Assembly: GCF_024124905.1 (NCBI RefSeq)
Contig: NZ_JAMXST010000005.1
Coordinates: 62,001 to 126,000 of the forward strand
DNA: 64,000 nucleotides
Direction of reading: 5' to 3'
Origin: Cellulosimicrobium cellulans
GTDB taxonomy: Bacteria; Actinomycetota; Actinomycetes; Actinomycetales; Cellulomonadaceae
This document shows positions 1-8,304 of this stretch, one piece after another; the stretch's first letter is position 1, and each line of letters opens with the position of its first letter. A program made the position numbers and the translations under genes. The notes under the pieces were generated by a model. The model was not told the origin of the DNA, did not search any database, and was given only the letters and a program-made list of their open reading frames with translations.

Positions 1-206
1 TCAAGCAAGCCCAGATCGTCAAGGTCTTCACGATCATCACGGCCGTGTTCCTGCCGCCGACGCTCATCGCGTCGTTCTACGGCATGAACTTCACGCACAT
101 GCCCGAGCTCGACCGTCCCTACGGCTTCACGCTCACCGTCCTGCTCACCCTCGTGGCAGCCGTCATCCCGCTCGCCTACATCAAGCGCCGCGGCTGGCTC
201 CGCTGA
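1..206 (+). CDS. corA: CorA-family magnesium/cobalt transporter, C-terminal fragment
   Basis: This is the 3' end of a gene that begins before the window, read in the frame whose stop is TGA at 204-206. The visible 67 residues hold the two C-terminal membrane helices of CorA. The first helix ends in the signature GMN (in SFYGMNF), which forms the ion-selectivity loop at the pore mouth. A short acidic periplasmic loop and the second helix follow, ending in the basic tail IKRRGWLR. The family moves Mg2+ (also Co2+/Ni2+) through a pentameric channel in the inner membrane. The cytoplasmic domain is outside the window, so intactness of the full gene cannot be judged. Confidence 0.93.
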   Translation, partial: KQAQIVKVFTIITAVFLPPTLIASFYGMNFTHMPELDRPYGFTLTVLLTLVAAVIPLAYIKRRGWLR

Positions 207-270
207 CCCCGACGGCGCGCGCTCGCGTCTGGTCGGCGAACCGGGCCCGCGACGCGCGGTCGGTCTCCAG

Positions 271-299
271 CCCGCGGGCTCGGGCCTCGAGCCCGCGGG
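271..299 (+). terminator. Probable terminator of corA
   Basis: Perfect 11-bp inverted repeat CCCGCGGGCTC / GAGCCCGCGGG with a 7-nt loop, 65 bp after the corA stop codon. There is no U-tract, as is common in high-GC actinobacteria. The role is inferred from position and stem strength. Confidence 0.5.
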
Positions 300-622
300 G
301 TCGGGTCCGCGGCGCGGGTGGCCTCGGTGCTCGGGGCTGCGGCGCCGTCACCCTGGCCTGTCGGGCGTGGGTTCTCGGAGCGCCGCTCTGACGCCCCTTC
401 GCATCCGAGCCCACCCCCACCGCTCTTCCATCAGCCCACCCACGGCCCGCCGCCCGGCCGACCAGGCCGTCCTCGCAAGCCGAACAGGCGACCACGGCTC
501 GTCAGGCACCCCCCGACGATCCACAACCACCTGCTCGACGTGACGTCGCCACGACTCGACGCGACATCGCGACGACCAGCCCGTCCGACGGTGACGCGAC
601 CCACGGCCCCGGCGCAGGGCAC

Positions 623-678
623 CGGGAGCCGGGAGCCGGGAGCCGGGAGCCGGGAGCCGGGAGCCGGGAGCCGGGAGC
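623..678. repeat. Heptanucleotide tandem repeat, (CGGGAGC)x8
   Basis: Eight perfect head-to-tail copies of the 7-bp unit CGGGAGC. Because 7 is not a multiple of 3, the array is read in all three frames in turn, so it is not a protein repeat. Such microsatellite-like tracts are prone to slipped-strand length change. It lies in non-coding DNA between corA and dtd. Confidence 0.95.
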
Positions 679-956
679 GACCGTGCCACGCCGGCGACCG
701 AAGGGGACAGCGGGAACATGCTCGGTGAACCGACACCGCGGGCAGTCGCCCGAGGTGGGCGGAGACCGGGGCGAGACGACGCCGGGCGGGGTGGGTGGTG
801 GTGCAGCGTCGTGGCGGGCCTGGCGGGAGCCGCGAGGAACGAGCGGCGGATGGTAGACGCGGCACCACCACCCACCCCGCCCACCCAACCCAGCCACACG
901 TCGTCGAACACCAAGAACCACGGCTCTACCTCGCGCGATGCGCTCCGGGACGTGCG

Positions 957-1397
957 TCAGGCCTCGAGGATCAGGGTGACCGGGCCGTCGTTGACGAGCT
1001 CGACGGCCATGTGCGCGCCGAACCGTCCGGTCGCGACCTCGATCCCGCGCTCGCGCAGCCGTGCCACGACCGCCTCGACCAGGGGCTCGGCGACGGGCCC
1101 GGGGGCTGCTCCGTTCCACGACGGCCGGCGGCCCTTCTTCGTGTCGGCGTAGAGCGTGAACTGGCTGACGACCAGCACGGGTGCGCCCTCGTCCTGCACC
1201 GACCGCTCCCCCGCGAGGATCCGGAGCTCCGCGATCTTGCGCGCGATGGTCTCGACCTGCGCGTCGCCGTCGTCGTGCGTCACGCCGACGAGCGCGAGCA
1301 GCCCGGGACGGTCGATCGCCCCGACGACCTCCGTCGTGCCGTCGTCGGCCACGACGCTCACGCTCGCGCGCGAGACGCGCTGCACGACGGCCCTCAC
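957..1397 (-). CDS. dtd: D-aminoacyl-tRNA deacylase
   Basis: 146 aa, the normal length for bacterial DTD, from a GTG start. The family hydrolyses the ester bond of D-amino acids (and glycine) mischarged on tRNA, protecting translation. The N-terminus MRAVVQRV is typical. The SQFTLYA motif (about residues 78-84) carries the active-site Thr region, and NDGPVT near residue 136 carries the Gly-cisPro chirality-proofreading element. Its start overlaps the stop of the upstream asparaginase gene by 4 bp (GTGA), so the two are probably co-translated. Confidence 0.95.
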   Translation of the reverse strand: MRAVVQRVSRASVSVVADDGTTEVVGAIDRPGLLALVGVTHDDGDAQVETIARKIAELRILAGERSVQDEGAPVLVVSQFTLYADTKKGRRPSWNGAAPGPVAEPLVEAVVARLRERGIEVATGRFGAHMAVELVNDGPVTLILEA

Positions 1398-2437
1398 GAG
1401 CGACGCTCCGCGTCATCCGTCGGCGCGGCGGACGCGCCGTCGAGGACCGGCCGCACGACGCCCACGGGCCGGCCCGCGCCGAGCACGGGTACGTCGCCGA
1501 GCGCGGTCAGCGCCGCGTCGTCGACCCCCGCCACGCCGAGCGCGCCGAGGCGTCGGAGCGCGGCGGCGAGCACCGCGGGCCGCGGGCGGGAGCCGCCGTC
1601 GAGCACCTTGAAGGCGAGGGCGCTGCCGTCGGGCAGACCGGCGCCGTAGACGCCGTCCGCACCGTCCTTGGCGACCAGGCCGGGCACCGCGCGCATCGCG
1701 AGCGTCGCGTCCCGGCCCGTCCCGCCGACCATCTCCGGGAACGCCGCCATCGCGCGCGCGACGTGCGCCTCCGGCGAGCGCGGGTCGCGCTCCGGGGCTG
1801 CGGCGAGCCGCCCGAACGCCCGCGCGAGGCCGCGCACTGTCGTCGAGAAGAGTGGCGCGCCGCAGCCGTCGACGGTCACGTGCTCGACCGGCACGCCGGT
1901 CGCCTCGGCGACGGTCTCGCGGACCGCGACCTGCAGCGGGTGGTCGACGTCCAGGTAGGTGGCGGTGTCCCAGCCGGCGGCGACGCACGTCGCGAGCATC
2001 GCCGCGTGCTTGCCGGAGCAGTTCTGCGTGATCGACGACGGCCCGTGGCCCTCGAGCTGCCACGTGAACGCGGCGGGCGGGTGGAGCGGCATGTCGGGCG
2101 TGTTCCGCAGCGCCGACTCGTCGAGCCCGGCGCCGTCGAGGATCTCCCGGACGCCGGCGAGGTGCTCCGGCTCCCCGTTGTGGCTCGCCGCGGCGAGCGC
2201 CAGGAGGCGGGGTGGCAGGACGAGCCCGTGCCGCAGCATCGCGACGGCCTGGAACGGCTTGACGCTCGACCGCGGCCAGATCACGGCGTCGGCGTCGCCA
2301 CGCTCCAGGACCGGCTCGCCGTCGCCGCTCAGCAGGACGAGGTGTCCGGCGTGGACCGACTCGACGAGGTCGCCCCGGACGACCTCCGCGAGCGGGACGG
2401 CGGCGCGCTCGACCCCGCCGTGGACGTGCGCGGTCAC
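1394..2437 (-). CDS. Asparaginase (type II-like family, Rhizobium etli type)
   Basis: 347 aa from a GTG start. The sequence belongs to the asparaginase_II family (PF06089), which is unrelated to the E. coli AnsA/AnsB fold and is related to serine beta-lactamase-like folds. It has the N-terminal [13 protein letters not shown] element, the conserved [11 protein letters not shown] stretch (about residues 54-64, with Ser-x-x-Lys-like catalytic residues), and [10 protein letters not shown] near the middle. It should hydrolyse L-asparagine to aspartate and ammonia in the cytoplasm. It overlaps dtd by 4 bp and lies 7 bp downstream of a DUF2516 gene. Substrate preference cannot be read from sequence alone. 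Confidence 0.88.
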   Translation of the reverse strand: MTAHVHGGVERAAVPLAEVVRGDLVESVHAGHLVLLSGDGEPVLERGDADAVIWPRSSVKPFQAVAMLRHGLVLPPRLLALAAASHNGEPEHLAGVREILDGAGLDESALRNTPDMPLHPPAAFTWQLEGHGPSSITQNCSGKHAAMLATCVAAGWDTATYLDVDHPLQVAVRETVAEATGVPVEHVTVDGCGAPLFSTTVRGLARAFGRLAAAPERDPRSPEAHVARAMAAFPEMVGGTGRDATLAMRAVPGLVAKDGADGVYGAGLPDGSALAFKVLDGGSRPRPAVLAAALRRLGALGVAGVDDAALTALGDVPVLGAGRPVGVVRPVLDGASAAPTDDAERRS

Positions 2438-2444
2438 CGGCGCG

Positions 2445-2789
2445 TCACCAGCCGCCCGGGCGGCCGGACGACCCGTTGCCGCGGCCGTTGCCGTACGGCT
2501 GGAGCCGCGGGCGCACGTCGACGAGGTAGACGATCGCCGCGACGACCGCGATGAGCCCGATGAAGCCGAGGTTCACACCGCCGCCGAGGGGCAGCGAGAG
2601 GAACCCGAGGGCCGCGGCGACCGCGAGGATCGCGAGCCAGATCGGCTTGGTCAGCTTCCCCTCGGCCGTGAACGCTCCGGCCGGACGCCGGATCGCGTCG
2701 ACGAGCGCGAAGAGCTGCGTCCCGAACACGACGAGCGAGAGCGCGAGGTAGACGATCCACTGCAGCGACCCGATGATTCCCACGGGCAC
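2445..2789 (-). CDS. DUF2516 family small membrane protein
   Basis: 114 aa from GTG at 2787-2789; a second GTG two codons downstream is an alternative. Predicted topology is three hydrophobic segments: residues about 5-27 (LQWIVYLALSLVVFG), 50-68 and 72-90. A Gly/Asn/Arg-rich cytoplasmic tail follows. The FALVDAIRRP motif after the first helix is characteristic of the actinobacterial DUF2516 family, whose function is unknown. It sits upstream of the asparaginase and dtd genes on the same strand and probably shares their transcript. Confidence 0.82.
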   Translation of the reverse strand: MPVGIIGSLQWIVYLALSLVVFGTQLFALVDAIRRPAGAFTAEGKLTKPIWLAILAVAAALGFLSLPLGGGVNLGFIGLIAVVAAIVYLVDVRPRLQPYGNGRGNGSSGRPGGW

Positions 2790-2793
2790 GAGC

Positions 2794-3231
2794 CTACGGT
2801 CTGGCGAGGGGCCACGGCACCACCCGCAGCCCGACCGACCGCGCGGCGGTCACCACGTGCGGGTCCCAGGCGGCGACGATCGTGTCGTCGTGCGCGACGG
2901 CGAGGGCGCTCGCCACGTGCACCGCGTCGTTGCTGCGCAGCGCACCGGCCGCGACGAGCGCCGACGCGCGGTCGGCGACCTCGCCCGAGACCTCGACGAC
3001 GTGGAGCGCGGGGTACAGCTCGTCCCACGCGCCGAGGGCGCTCGCGTGGCCCGGGCCGTCGAGCACGCCGGCGCGGGCGCCGGCGGCGAGCGCCGCCCGC
3101 ACCTCGACGTCGGCGAGGCGGCTCGTCACGACGACGTCCGCCCGGTTCCACAGGCGGCTGGCCAGCGCGGAGCCGACCTCGGGGACGCAGAGCTTCACGA
3201 GGGCGCTCGCGTCGAAGTAGACCAGGGCCAT
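2794..3231 (-). CDS. vapC: PIN-domain toxin of a VapBC-like pair
   Basis: 145 aa from ATG at 3229-3231, which gives the canonical PIN N-terminus MALVYFDASALVKL; an upstream in-frame start would add a Pro/Ser-rich extension absent from the family. The four PIN acidic positions are recognisable: Asp in YFDASAL, Glu in VEVRAAL, Asp in SNDAVHVA and Asp in AAWDPHV. PIN toxins are Mg2+-dependent endoribonucleases. The gene starts only 7 bp after the stop of a Phd/YefM-type antitoxin gene, the usual antitoxin-first order. The RNA target is unknown. Confidence 0.88.
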   Translation of the reverse strand: MALVYFDASALVKLCVPEVGSALASRLWNRADVVVTSRLADVEVRAALAAGARAGVLDGPGHASALGAWDELYPALHVVEVSGEVADRASALVAAGALRSNDAVHVASALAVAHDDTIVAAWDPHVVTAARSVGLRVVPWPLARP

Positions 3232-3238
3232 CGGGGCC

Positions 3239-3559
3239 TCAGCGCCGGATCCGACGGACGAGCGCGGCGACGCCGCCGCCACGACCCCCACGGACGCCGT
3301 CGGACGACCGCGCCCCGTCCGTCGTCGCGGGTCGCGCGCCGGCGTCGCGGCCCGCGGGGACCACGTGGACCGGGCGCTCGCCCGCCGGCGGGACCAGCAC
3401 GCCGTCGCGCACGAGCTCGGTGACCAGGTCTGCCGTCGCGACGCCCGTCAGCCGGGCGACGGGGACGCCGCGCTCGGTGATGACGACCTCCTCGCCCTCC
3501 CTGGCCCGCTCGATCCACGACTTGAGCTCGGCGCGCAGGGCGCTGACGGGGACCTCCAT
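3239..3559 (-). CDS. Phd/YefM-family antitoxin (VapB-like partner of the PIN toxin)
   Basis: 106 aa from ATG at 3557-3559, followed by VPVSALRAELKSWIERAREG. This is a Phd/YefM N-terminal DNA-binding and dimerisation domain, with the typical VVITERGVPVARL strand. The C-terminal half is Arg/Gly-rich and probably disordered until it wraps the toxin. In this class the antitoxin or the toxin-antitoxin complex usually represses its own promoter. No clear operator palindrome was identified in the short upstream gap before the FUSC gene stop. Confidence 0.85.
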   Translation of the reverse strand: MEVPVSALRAELKSWIERAREGEEVVITERGVPVARLTGVATADLVTELVRDGVLVPPAGERPVHVVPAGRDAGARPATTDGARSSDGVRGGRGGGVAALVRRIRR

Positions 3560-3639
3560 GCCCCGACGGTACCGGCCCGGGGCTCCGCTGTGCAGGGTGA
3601 AGAACGTCCGGTTCGCCCCGACGGGCCGGGATGGTCCGC

Positions 3640-4800
3640 TCAGAGCTCGGGAAGGGCGTCGCGCGCCTGCTGCGGCGACGCCCCGGCCGCCTCCAGGAGG
3701 TCGACGATGGGCGACCGCACGAGCATGACGAGCGACTGCACCTGCCAGTCGCCGTCGCCGAGCGCGTGCGGGTCCGCGCTGTGCGCGACCTCCAAGAGGA
3801 CCTCGCGCGCGACGGCCGGGTCGCGGCCGGCGCCGACCGCTTCCGCGAGCACGTGCACCCCGGCGCCGAACCGGGCGACGAGGTCCGCGACCGCGTCGAG
3901 CTCCCGCTCGTCCGGCCCGCCCGCGACCGGCATCGCACGCCGCGCCAGGACGCGCACGCTGCGCATGGCGCGGTCCACGAGGACGGCCTGTCGCTCGAGC
4001 CCGCCGAGCTCGTCGCGGTGCCGCAGCCCGGCCGCGGTGACGCGTGCGAGCTCCCGCGCCGACGACGCCGCCGACTGCCAGTCCTCGAGCGCTCCCTCGG
4101 AGGCGCGGCCCTTGACGAGCGCCGCCTCGAGGTCGGCGCGGTCGCGTCTGCGCAGCCCTCGCGCGAGGACGTCGAGGACGGCGGCGAGCTCCGTCGTCGC
4201 CTCGGCACCCAGCAGCCGGGGACGACGGCGGGGGTCGCCGGGCGTGAGCGCCGCGACCGCGAGCGCGACGGCCCCGCCCACCAGCGCGTCCGTCCACCGC
4301 CCGAGCGGGCCGCCGGCCTGCGCCGCCGGGAGCCCGACGATGACGATCGCCTGCACGCCGGCCTGCGTCGTGAGCATCGCGCCGCGGTCGATGAAGCGGG
4401 CCGCGAGCGCGGAGACGGCGAGCACGACGGCGACCTGCCACCACCCGGAGCCGATCGCGTGGACGACGAGGTCCCCGAGCCCGACGCCGATCGCGACCCC
4501 GACCGCGAGCTCGAGGACGCGGCGGAGCTGCCGGTCCTGGCTGAACCCGAGGCACACCCACGCGGAGACGGGGGCGAAGAAGGGAGCGGTGTGGCCGAGA
4601 CCGTACCGGGCGATGCCGAACGCGAGGCCCGCGGCGGCCGACGCCTGGAGGATGGGCCACAGCGCCACGCGGACGCGTGAGACGCCCTGCCGGATCCGGG
4701 CGCGCAGGAGGAGCCGGCGCCACGCGGTGCGGGCGACGTCGACCGCGCCGGGTCCGGAGTCCGGGCCCGGCGGGCGCCCGGACGCCGGCCCCGCGGTCAC
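3640..4800 (-). CDS. FUSC-family integral membrane protein
   Basis: 386 aa from GTG at 4798-4800, overlapping the ygfZ stop by 4 bp (GTGA). The N-terminal 150 residues hold several hydrophobic helices (LALWPILQASAAAGLAFGI region, VCLGFSQDRQLRRVLELAVG, VAVVLAVSALAARFID). The motif around RRVLELAVGVAIG matches the FUSC/aromatic-acid-exporter-like family. The C-terminal half is soluble and helix-rich with many Arg/Glu. Members are proposed transporters (fusaric acid or aromatic acid efflux), but the substrate here is unknown. Coupling to ygfZ is by position only. Confidence 0.78.
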   Translation of the reverse strand: MTAGPASGRPPGPDSGPGAVDVARTAWRRLLLRARIRQGVSRVRVALWPILQASAAAGLAFGIARYGLGHTAPFFAPVSAWVCLGFSQDRQLRRVLELAVGVAIGVGLGDLVVHAIGSGWWQVAVVLAVSALAARFIDRGAMLTTQAGVQAIVIVGLPAAQAGGPLGRWTDALVGGAVALAVAALTPGDPRRRPRLLGAEATTELAAVLDVLARGLRRRDRADLEAALVKGRASEGALEDWQSAASSARELARVTAAGLRHRDELGGLERQAVLVDRAMRSVRVLARRAMPVAGGPDERELDAVADLVARFGAGVHVLAEAVGAGRDPAVAREVLLEVAHSADPHALGDGDWQVQSLVMLVRSPIVDLLEAAGASPQQARDALPEL

Positions 4801-5939
4801 AGCATGCTCGTCGGCGCGCCCTCGCCGCGGGGCGTGATCCCCCGGCCGACGGGGCCGCGCGGGGCGGGACGGTCGACCGAGACGCCCTCGCCGGGCACCA
4901 CGACCTCCTGCGCCGCGGAGATCGCGCCACCGTCGCAGTCGACCAGGAGCTCGGCGTCCTCGGGGACGCTGCGCTTGAGGACGGCGAGCGCGATCGGGCC
5001 GAGCTCGTGGTGGCGCGCGACCGACGTCACGGCGCCGACGGGCCGCCCGTCGAGCGTGACCTCGGCGCCGGGCGCGGGCAGCAGGTGCCCCGAGCCGTCG
5101 AGGTGCAGCATCACGACCCGGCGCGGCGGGCGCCCGAGGTTGTGCACGCGCGCGATCGTCTCCTGGCCTCGGTAGCAGCCCTTGTGGAGGTGGACGGAGG
5201 TGCGCAGCCAGTCGGTCTCGTGCGGGATCGACCGGTGGTCGATCTCGGTCGCGAGCCGCGGCCGCCACGCCTCGACGCGGGCGGCCTCGCTCGCCCACGT
5301 GCCGACGAGCCGCCACCCGGCCGCCTCGCGCGCGGCGACGGCGTCGGCCAGCTCGGCCCGCGGCACCAGCACGAGCCGCCACGGCCGCTCCCGGCCCGGG
5401 TGCTCGTCCTCGGGCGGGCCGTACCGCGTGCCGCCGCCGGTGACGCGCGGCCACGGGTCGCGCCACGTGACCGGCTCGCCCTCCGCGCCCTCGGCGTCGA
5501 CGGGCTCGCCGAGCGCCGCCCACGCGTCGGTGGCGTCGGAGATCTCGACCCGGAGCATGAACTTCATCCGGTCGAGCCAGGCGGCGAGGTCGGCGGCGTG
5601 CGAGCGCTCGGTGACGAGCCAGGTCGTCTCGCCGTCGTCGACGACGGACGCCGCGTGCTCGACGTGCCCCTGCGGGGAGAGGACGAGCAGCTCCGTCGAC
5701 GTGCGCGGGGAGAGGTTCGTCAGGTCCTGCGACGTGATGGAGTGCAGCCAGCTCAGCCGGTCGGGACCCGTGACGGTGACGACGCCGAGGTGCGACTGGT
5801 CGACGACGGCACCGCCCGTGCGCAGCGCGCGCTGCTCGCCGGTCGGGTCGCCGTAGTGCCAGGCGACGCCCTCGTCGGGGCCGGTCGCGGGCACCGCGCC
5901 GTGGCGGGACAGGAGCGGGCTGGTGTAGCCGGTGGTCAC
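4797..5939 (-). CDS. ygfZ: YgfZ/GcvT-like folate-binding protein (Fe-S cluster repair factor)
   Basis: 380 aa from GTG, with an AGGAGGACC-type ribosome-binding site just upstream. The family signature KGCYRGQE (residues about 240-247) is intact; its Cys is the functional residue of YgfZ. The GcvT-like N-terminal fold includes GGAVVDQSHLGVVTVTGPDRLSWLH. YgfZ uses tetrahydrofolate to help assemble or repair Fe-S clusters, for example in MiaB. It is followed by the overlapping FUSC gene. The long acidic insert around residues 145-200 is typical of actinobacterial homologues. Confidence 0.93.
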   Translation of the reverse strand: MTTGYTSPLLSRHGAVPATGPDEGVAWHYGDPTGEQRALRTGGAVVDQSHLGVVTVTGPDRLSWLHSITSQDLTNLSPRTSTELLVLSPQGHVEHAASVVDDGETTWLVTERSHAADLAAWLDRMKFMLRVEISDATDAWAALGEPVDAEGAEGEPVTWRDPWPRVTGGGTRYGPPEDEHPGRERPWRLVLVPRAELADAVAAREAAGWRLVGTWASEAARVEAWRPRLATEIDHRSIPHETDWLRTSVHLHKGCYRGQETIARVHNLGRPPRRVVMLHLDGSGHLLPAPGAEVTLDGRPVGAVTSVARHHELGPIALAVLKRSVPEDAELLVDCDGGAISAAQEVVVPGEGVSVDRPAPRGPVGRGITPRGEGAPTSML

Positions 5940-6001
5940 GGGTGGTCCTCCTTCGTCGGCGCGTCCGGGCGTGCGGGCGCGCTCGTCCGTCGGCCCGCGG
6001 G

Positions 6002-6598
6002 TCAGGTCGTCGGTCGCCGGGTCAGCTTCGCGGACGCGTACGACTGCAACGGCTCACCGAAGGCCGCCAATTCCCACACCCACAGGAGCTGGCCCTCGAC
6101 GAACCCGTACAGCCGCTTCGAGGCCGTGACCTCCGACGCGGTGGACGTGCGGGCGATCAGGTCGCTCGCCAGGTCCACGCGGCCGTTACCGACCGCTCCG
6201 AGGTACACGGACACCCGGCCCGCGGGGTCGGCGATCAGCACCTCGAGCGGGTGCCGGTCGTCCTCGAGCCCGTCGGGCCGATCGGTGGACACGCGCCAGT
6301 AGCCCGTCTCGGTGGACCACACGGGGGCGTCCGACGCCGCGGCGTCCAGCGTCTCGGCGTCGCGCTCGGGCCACGCGCCCTCGTCGGGGACGGTCTCCGG
6401 CACCTCGGTCTCGAGGAGTCGCAGGGTCGACTCGTAGCGCAGGTACGGGCCGCCGTCGTGGTCGAACACGACGTCGTGGACGAACGGCGTCTCCTCGATG
6501 CCCGGGTACTTGACGACCCCCTCGCCGCGCCAGCTCCCGACGAGCCAGGCGAGCGGGTAGACCTCGGGCGCGAGCCCCTCGGGGAACTCGAACGGCAT
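6002..6598 (-). CDS. Nitrobindin-like heme-binding beta-barrel protein (FABP/DUF1794 family)
   Basis: 198 aa from ATG at 6596-6598. The N-terminal motif GSWRGEG (residues 21-27) is the conserved GxWxGxG strand of nitrobindins. The rest alternates short beta-strands (YLRYESTLRL, TGYWRVST, VSVYLGAVG) typical of a 10-stranded barrel. Plant and mycobacterial nitrobindins bind ferric heme and isomerise or scavenge peroxynitrite and NO. The proximal His candidate lies near the C-terminus but cannot be assigned confidently. It is upstream of ygfZ on the same strand. Confidence 0.86.
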   Translation of the reverse strand: MPFEFPEGLAPEVYPLAWLVGSWRGEGVVKYPGIEETPFVHDVVFDHDGGPYLRYESTLRLLETEVPETVPDEGAWPERDAETLDAAASDAPVWSTETGYWRVSTDRPDGLEDDRHPLEVLIADPAGRVSVYLGAVGNGRVDLASDLIARTSTASEVTASKRLYGFVEGQLLWVWELAAFGEPLQSYASAKLTRRPTT

Positions 6599-6665
6599 CA
6601 GCGACCACCTCTCGGAGTCGGGCGGGGCGACGTGCGGGGGGCGGGGCTCGCCCCGCGCGGCAGCG

Positions 6666-6779
6666 TCAGCGCTGGCCCTTGTAGAGCTTGTAGACGACGT
6701 ACCCCGCGAACCACGTGATGGTGACCGTCGCCGCGAGGAGCAGGCCGAGGAAGATCAGCTCGAGAGTGTGCGGACTCAT
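6666..6779 (-). CDS. 37-aa single-pass membrane microprotein
   Basis: A short frame from ATG at 6777-6779 to TGA at 6666-6668. It begins MSPHTLELIFLG, has one hydrophobic helix (about residues 7-29) and ends in the positively charged tail YKLYKGQR, which predicts N-out/C-in orientation. Codon use is as strongly GC3-biased as in neighbouring genes. The gene sits between the nitrobindin-like gene and the divergent DsrE gene. It resembles small conserved Micrococcales membrane proteins that I cannot name; the function is unknown. Confidence 0.6.
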   Translation of the reverse strand: MSPHTLELIFLGLLLAATVTITWFAGYVVYKLYKGQR

Positions 6780-6859
6780 GCGCCCGATCCTACCGGCCGG
6801 GCGGGACGACCACGCCGCGGGCGGGGAAGGCGCCGGCGGGGAGGGCTACGCTCGGCCGC

Positions 6860-7255
6860 GTGACCGACATCGTGCCGCCGCCCGCGGCTCCCCGTCAGCG
6901 CTCGCTCGTCGTCAAGGCCACCTCGGGGCTCGACCGCCCCGAGGCCGCCAACCAGGCGTTCACCGTCGCCGCCGCGGCGGTCGCGGCGGGCGTCGAGGTG
7001 AGCGTGTGGCTCACGGGCGAGGCCGCGTGGTTCGGGCTGCCCGGGCGTGCGGCGGAGCTCGAGCTGGAGCACGCCGCCCCGCTGCCCGACCTGCTCGACG
7101 CCGTGCTCGCCGCCGGCACCCTCACCGTGTGCACGCAGTGCGCGGCGCGCCGCGGGATCACGGCCGACGACGTGCTCCCCGGCGTGCGGATCGCCGGCGC
7201 GGCGGTGTTCGTCGAGGAGGCGCTGCGCGACGGCGCCCAGGCGCTGGTCTACTGA
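6860..7255 (+). CDS. DsrE family protein
   Basis: 131 aa from GTG at 6860. The fold pattern is DsrE/PF02635: LVVKATSGLDRPEAANQAF, a middle VSVWLTGEAAW strand-helix, then VCTQCAARRGI (residues about 93-103) with two cysteines, and a C-terminal FVEEAL. DsrE/TusD-like proteins relay persulfide sulfur. The CTQC pair is the likely reactive site, though enzymatic action here is unproven. It converges with the DUF4395 gene, and thioredoxin lies just beyond, so a redox or sulfur theme is plausible. Confidence 0.85.
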   Translation: MTDIVPPPAAPRQRSLVVKATSGLDRPEAANQAFTVAAAAVAAGVEVSVWLTGEAAWFGLPGRAAELELEHAAPLPDLLDAVLAAGTLTVCTQCAARRGITADDVLPGVRIAGAAVFVEEALRDGAQALVY

Positions 7256-7303
7256 CCGATCCGGTCTCCGGCCGGGTCTCCCGGCTTCCCGGGTGCGGCG
7301 CCG

Positions 7304-7783
7304 TCAGCGCGCCGGGGCGACCCGGCGCAGCAGCAGGTACAGCTCGCACCCCAGGCACAGGCCGAACGCGGCGTTGAGGACGGCGGCCACGAGCGCGAGC
7401 GCCGCCGCGGCGGGCACGGCCGCCTCGACGCCGAGCAGCCCCAGCACGACCCCTGCGCCGGTGATGACGAGGCCGACCGCCTGCGCGAACCGCGGCGGCC
7501 TCGGGTCCTCGCGCTCCGCCGTCGGGCCGATGCGCGGGAGCACGACCACGCGGTAGACCCACGCCTGCCACGTGCCCTGCGCGCCCCGGATCGCGCCGAG
7601 CAGGAAGCTCGCCGCGACGAGCGCGAGCAGCACGAGCGCGGCGGGCGACGTCCACAGGAGGATGACGACCGCGAGCAGCAGCGCCGTGATGCCCGCCCCC
7701 GCACGCGGCCCCCGCGGGTCGATGCCGGCGGGCGCAGTCCCGCGCTCCGTCGTGGCGTCGCCTCGCCCAGCCTGGTCGCTCAT
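7304..7783 (-). CDS. DUF4395 family membrane protein
   Basis: 159 aa from ATG at 7781-7783. After a polar 30-residue N-terminus there are four hydrophobic segments. The signature CLGCELYLLLRR near the C-terminus (two cysteines, Glu) and the central VYRVVVLPRIGP are diagnostic of DUF4395. In actinobacteria this family commonly neighbours thioredoxin or sulfurtransferase genes, as here. A role in membrane thiol redox chemistry is inference. It is 38 bp downstream of the thioredoxin-like gene on the same strand. Confidence 0.87.
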   Translation of the reverse strand: MSDQAGRGDATTERGTAPAGIDPRGPRAGAGITALLLAVVILLWTSPAALVLLALVAASFLLGAIRGAQGTWQAWVYRVVVLPRIGPTAEREDPRPPRFAQAVGLVITGAGVVLGLLGVEAAVPAAAALALVAAVLNAAFGLCLGCELYLLLRRVAPAR

Positions 7784-7821
7784 GCGGTCTCCTCCGGTGC
7801 GGCCGTCGGGGACGGCGTGGG

Positions 7822-8304
7822 TCAGGCGTCGTGCGCGGTCGCGGAGGCCGCTCCCGCGTCCGCGACGGCGAGCGCCGCGAGCGCCTGGGCGCGGTTCATC
7901 CCCCCGCTCGCGCGGGCGACCTCCCGACCCTCCGCGTCGAGCACGAGGACGGTCGGCGTGCGCAGTATGCCGAATGCTCGCACCAGGTCGAGGTGGTCGT
8001 CGACGTCCATCTCACGATGCGTCACGTCGTCGTGCGCCGCGCTGACCTCGCCGAGGACGCGCGCCGTCGCCCGGCACGGCGCGCACAGCTCCGCCGAGAA
8101 CTGCACGAACGTGCCGCGCGCACCCAGCACGACGTCGTGGGCGGGCCAGTCGAAGGACGCCGCGCCGTCGTCGGTCGCGGACCCGGACGTCGTCGTGCGC
8201 GGCGCGCGCACGACCCCCTGGCGCCGCTGCCACCACACGCCGAGGGCGAGCGTCGCGAGCAGGGTCGCGCCGAGGAGCACGACGGGGAGCACCGACGGCG
8301 TCAT
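7822..8304 (-). CDS. Membrane-anchored thioredoxin-family protein
   Basis: 160 aa from ATG at 8302-8304, overlapping the upstream gene stop by 4 bp. An N-terminal signal anchor (VLPVVLLGATLLATLALGVW) is followed by a thioredoxin fold. The active site is FSAELCAPCRAT, a CAPC dithiol motif (about residues 76-79), and the cis-proline is in GILRTPTVLVLD. It probably works at the membrane face on thiols, perhaps with the DUF4395 protein encoded next. The central linker with many Ala/Gly/Ser is short. Confidence 0.85.
   Translation of the reverse strand: MTPSVLPVVLLGATLLATLALGVWWQRRQGVVRAPRTTTSGSATDDGAASFDWPAHDVVLGARGTFVQFSAELCAPCRATARVLGEVSAAHDDVTHREMDVDDHLDLVRAFGILRTPTVLVLDAEGREVARASGGMNRAQALAALAVADAGAASATAHDA

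Larger units (their letters stand above)
207..956. other. 750-bp gene-free region
   Basis: Open frames exist here on both strands, but they are Arg/Pro/Ala-rich readings of GC-rich DNA without recognisable domains or good ribosome-binding sites. The region holds the corA terminator-like hairpin, a heptanucleotide tandem repeat (623-678), and the downstream flank of dtd. I see no RNA gene or mobile-element end. Confidence 0.55.

Noticed and set aside
207-956. Coding frames between corA and dtd
   Set aside because: High-GC shadow frames rich in Arg/Pro; none has a domain, a signal peptide or a ribosome-binding site.
3229-3291. Longer VapC start at 3291
   Set aside because: It adds about 20 Ser/Gly/Ala residues before MALVYFDASAL and would overlap the antitoxin. 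The family starts at the internal ATG.
3239-4930. 563-codon minus-strand frame covering the antitoxin
   Set aside because: Upstream of residue 458 it is an Arg/Ala/Pro-rich shadow of the FUSC gene. Only the last 106 codons, from the ATG at 3557, form the Phd-like antitoxin.
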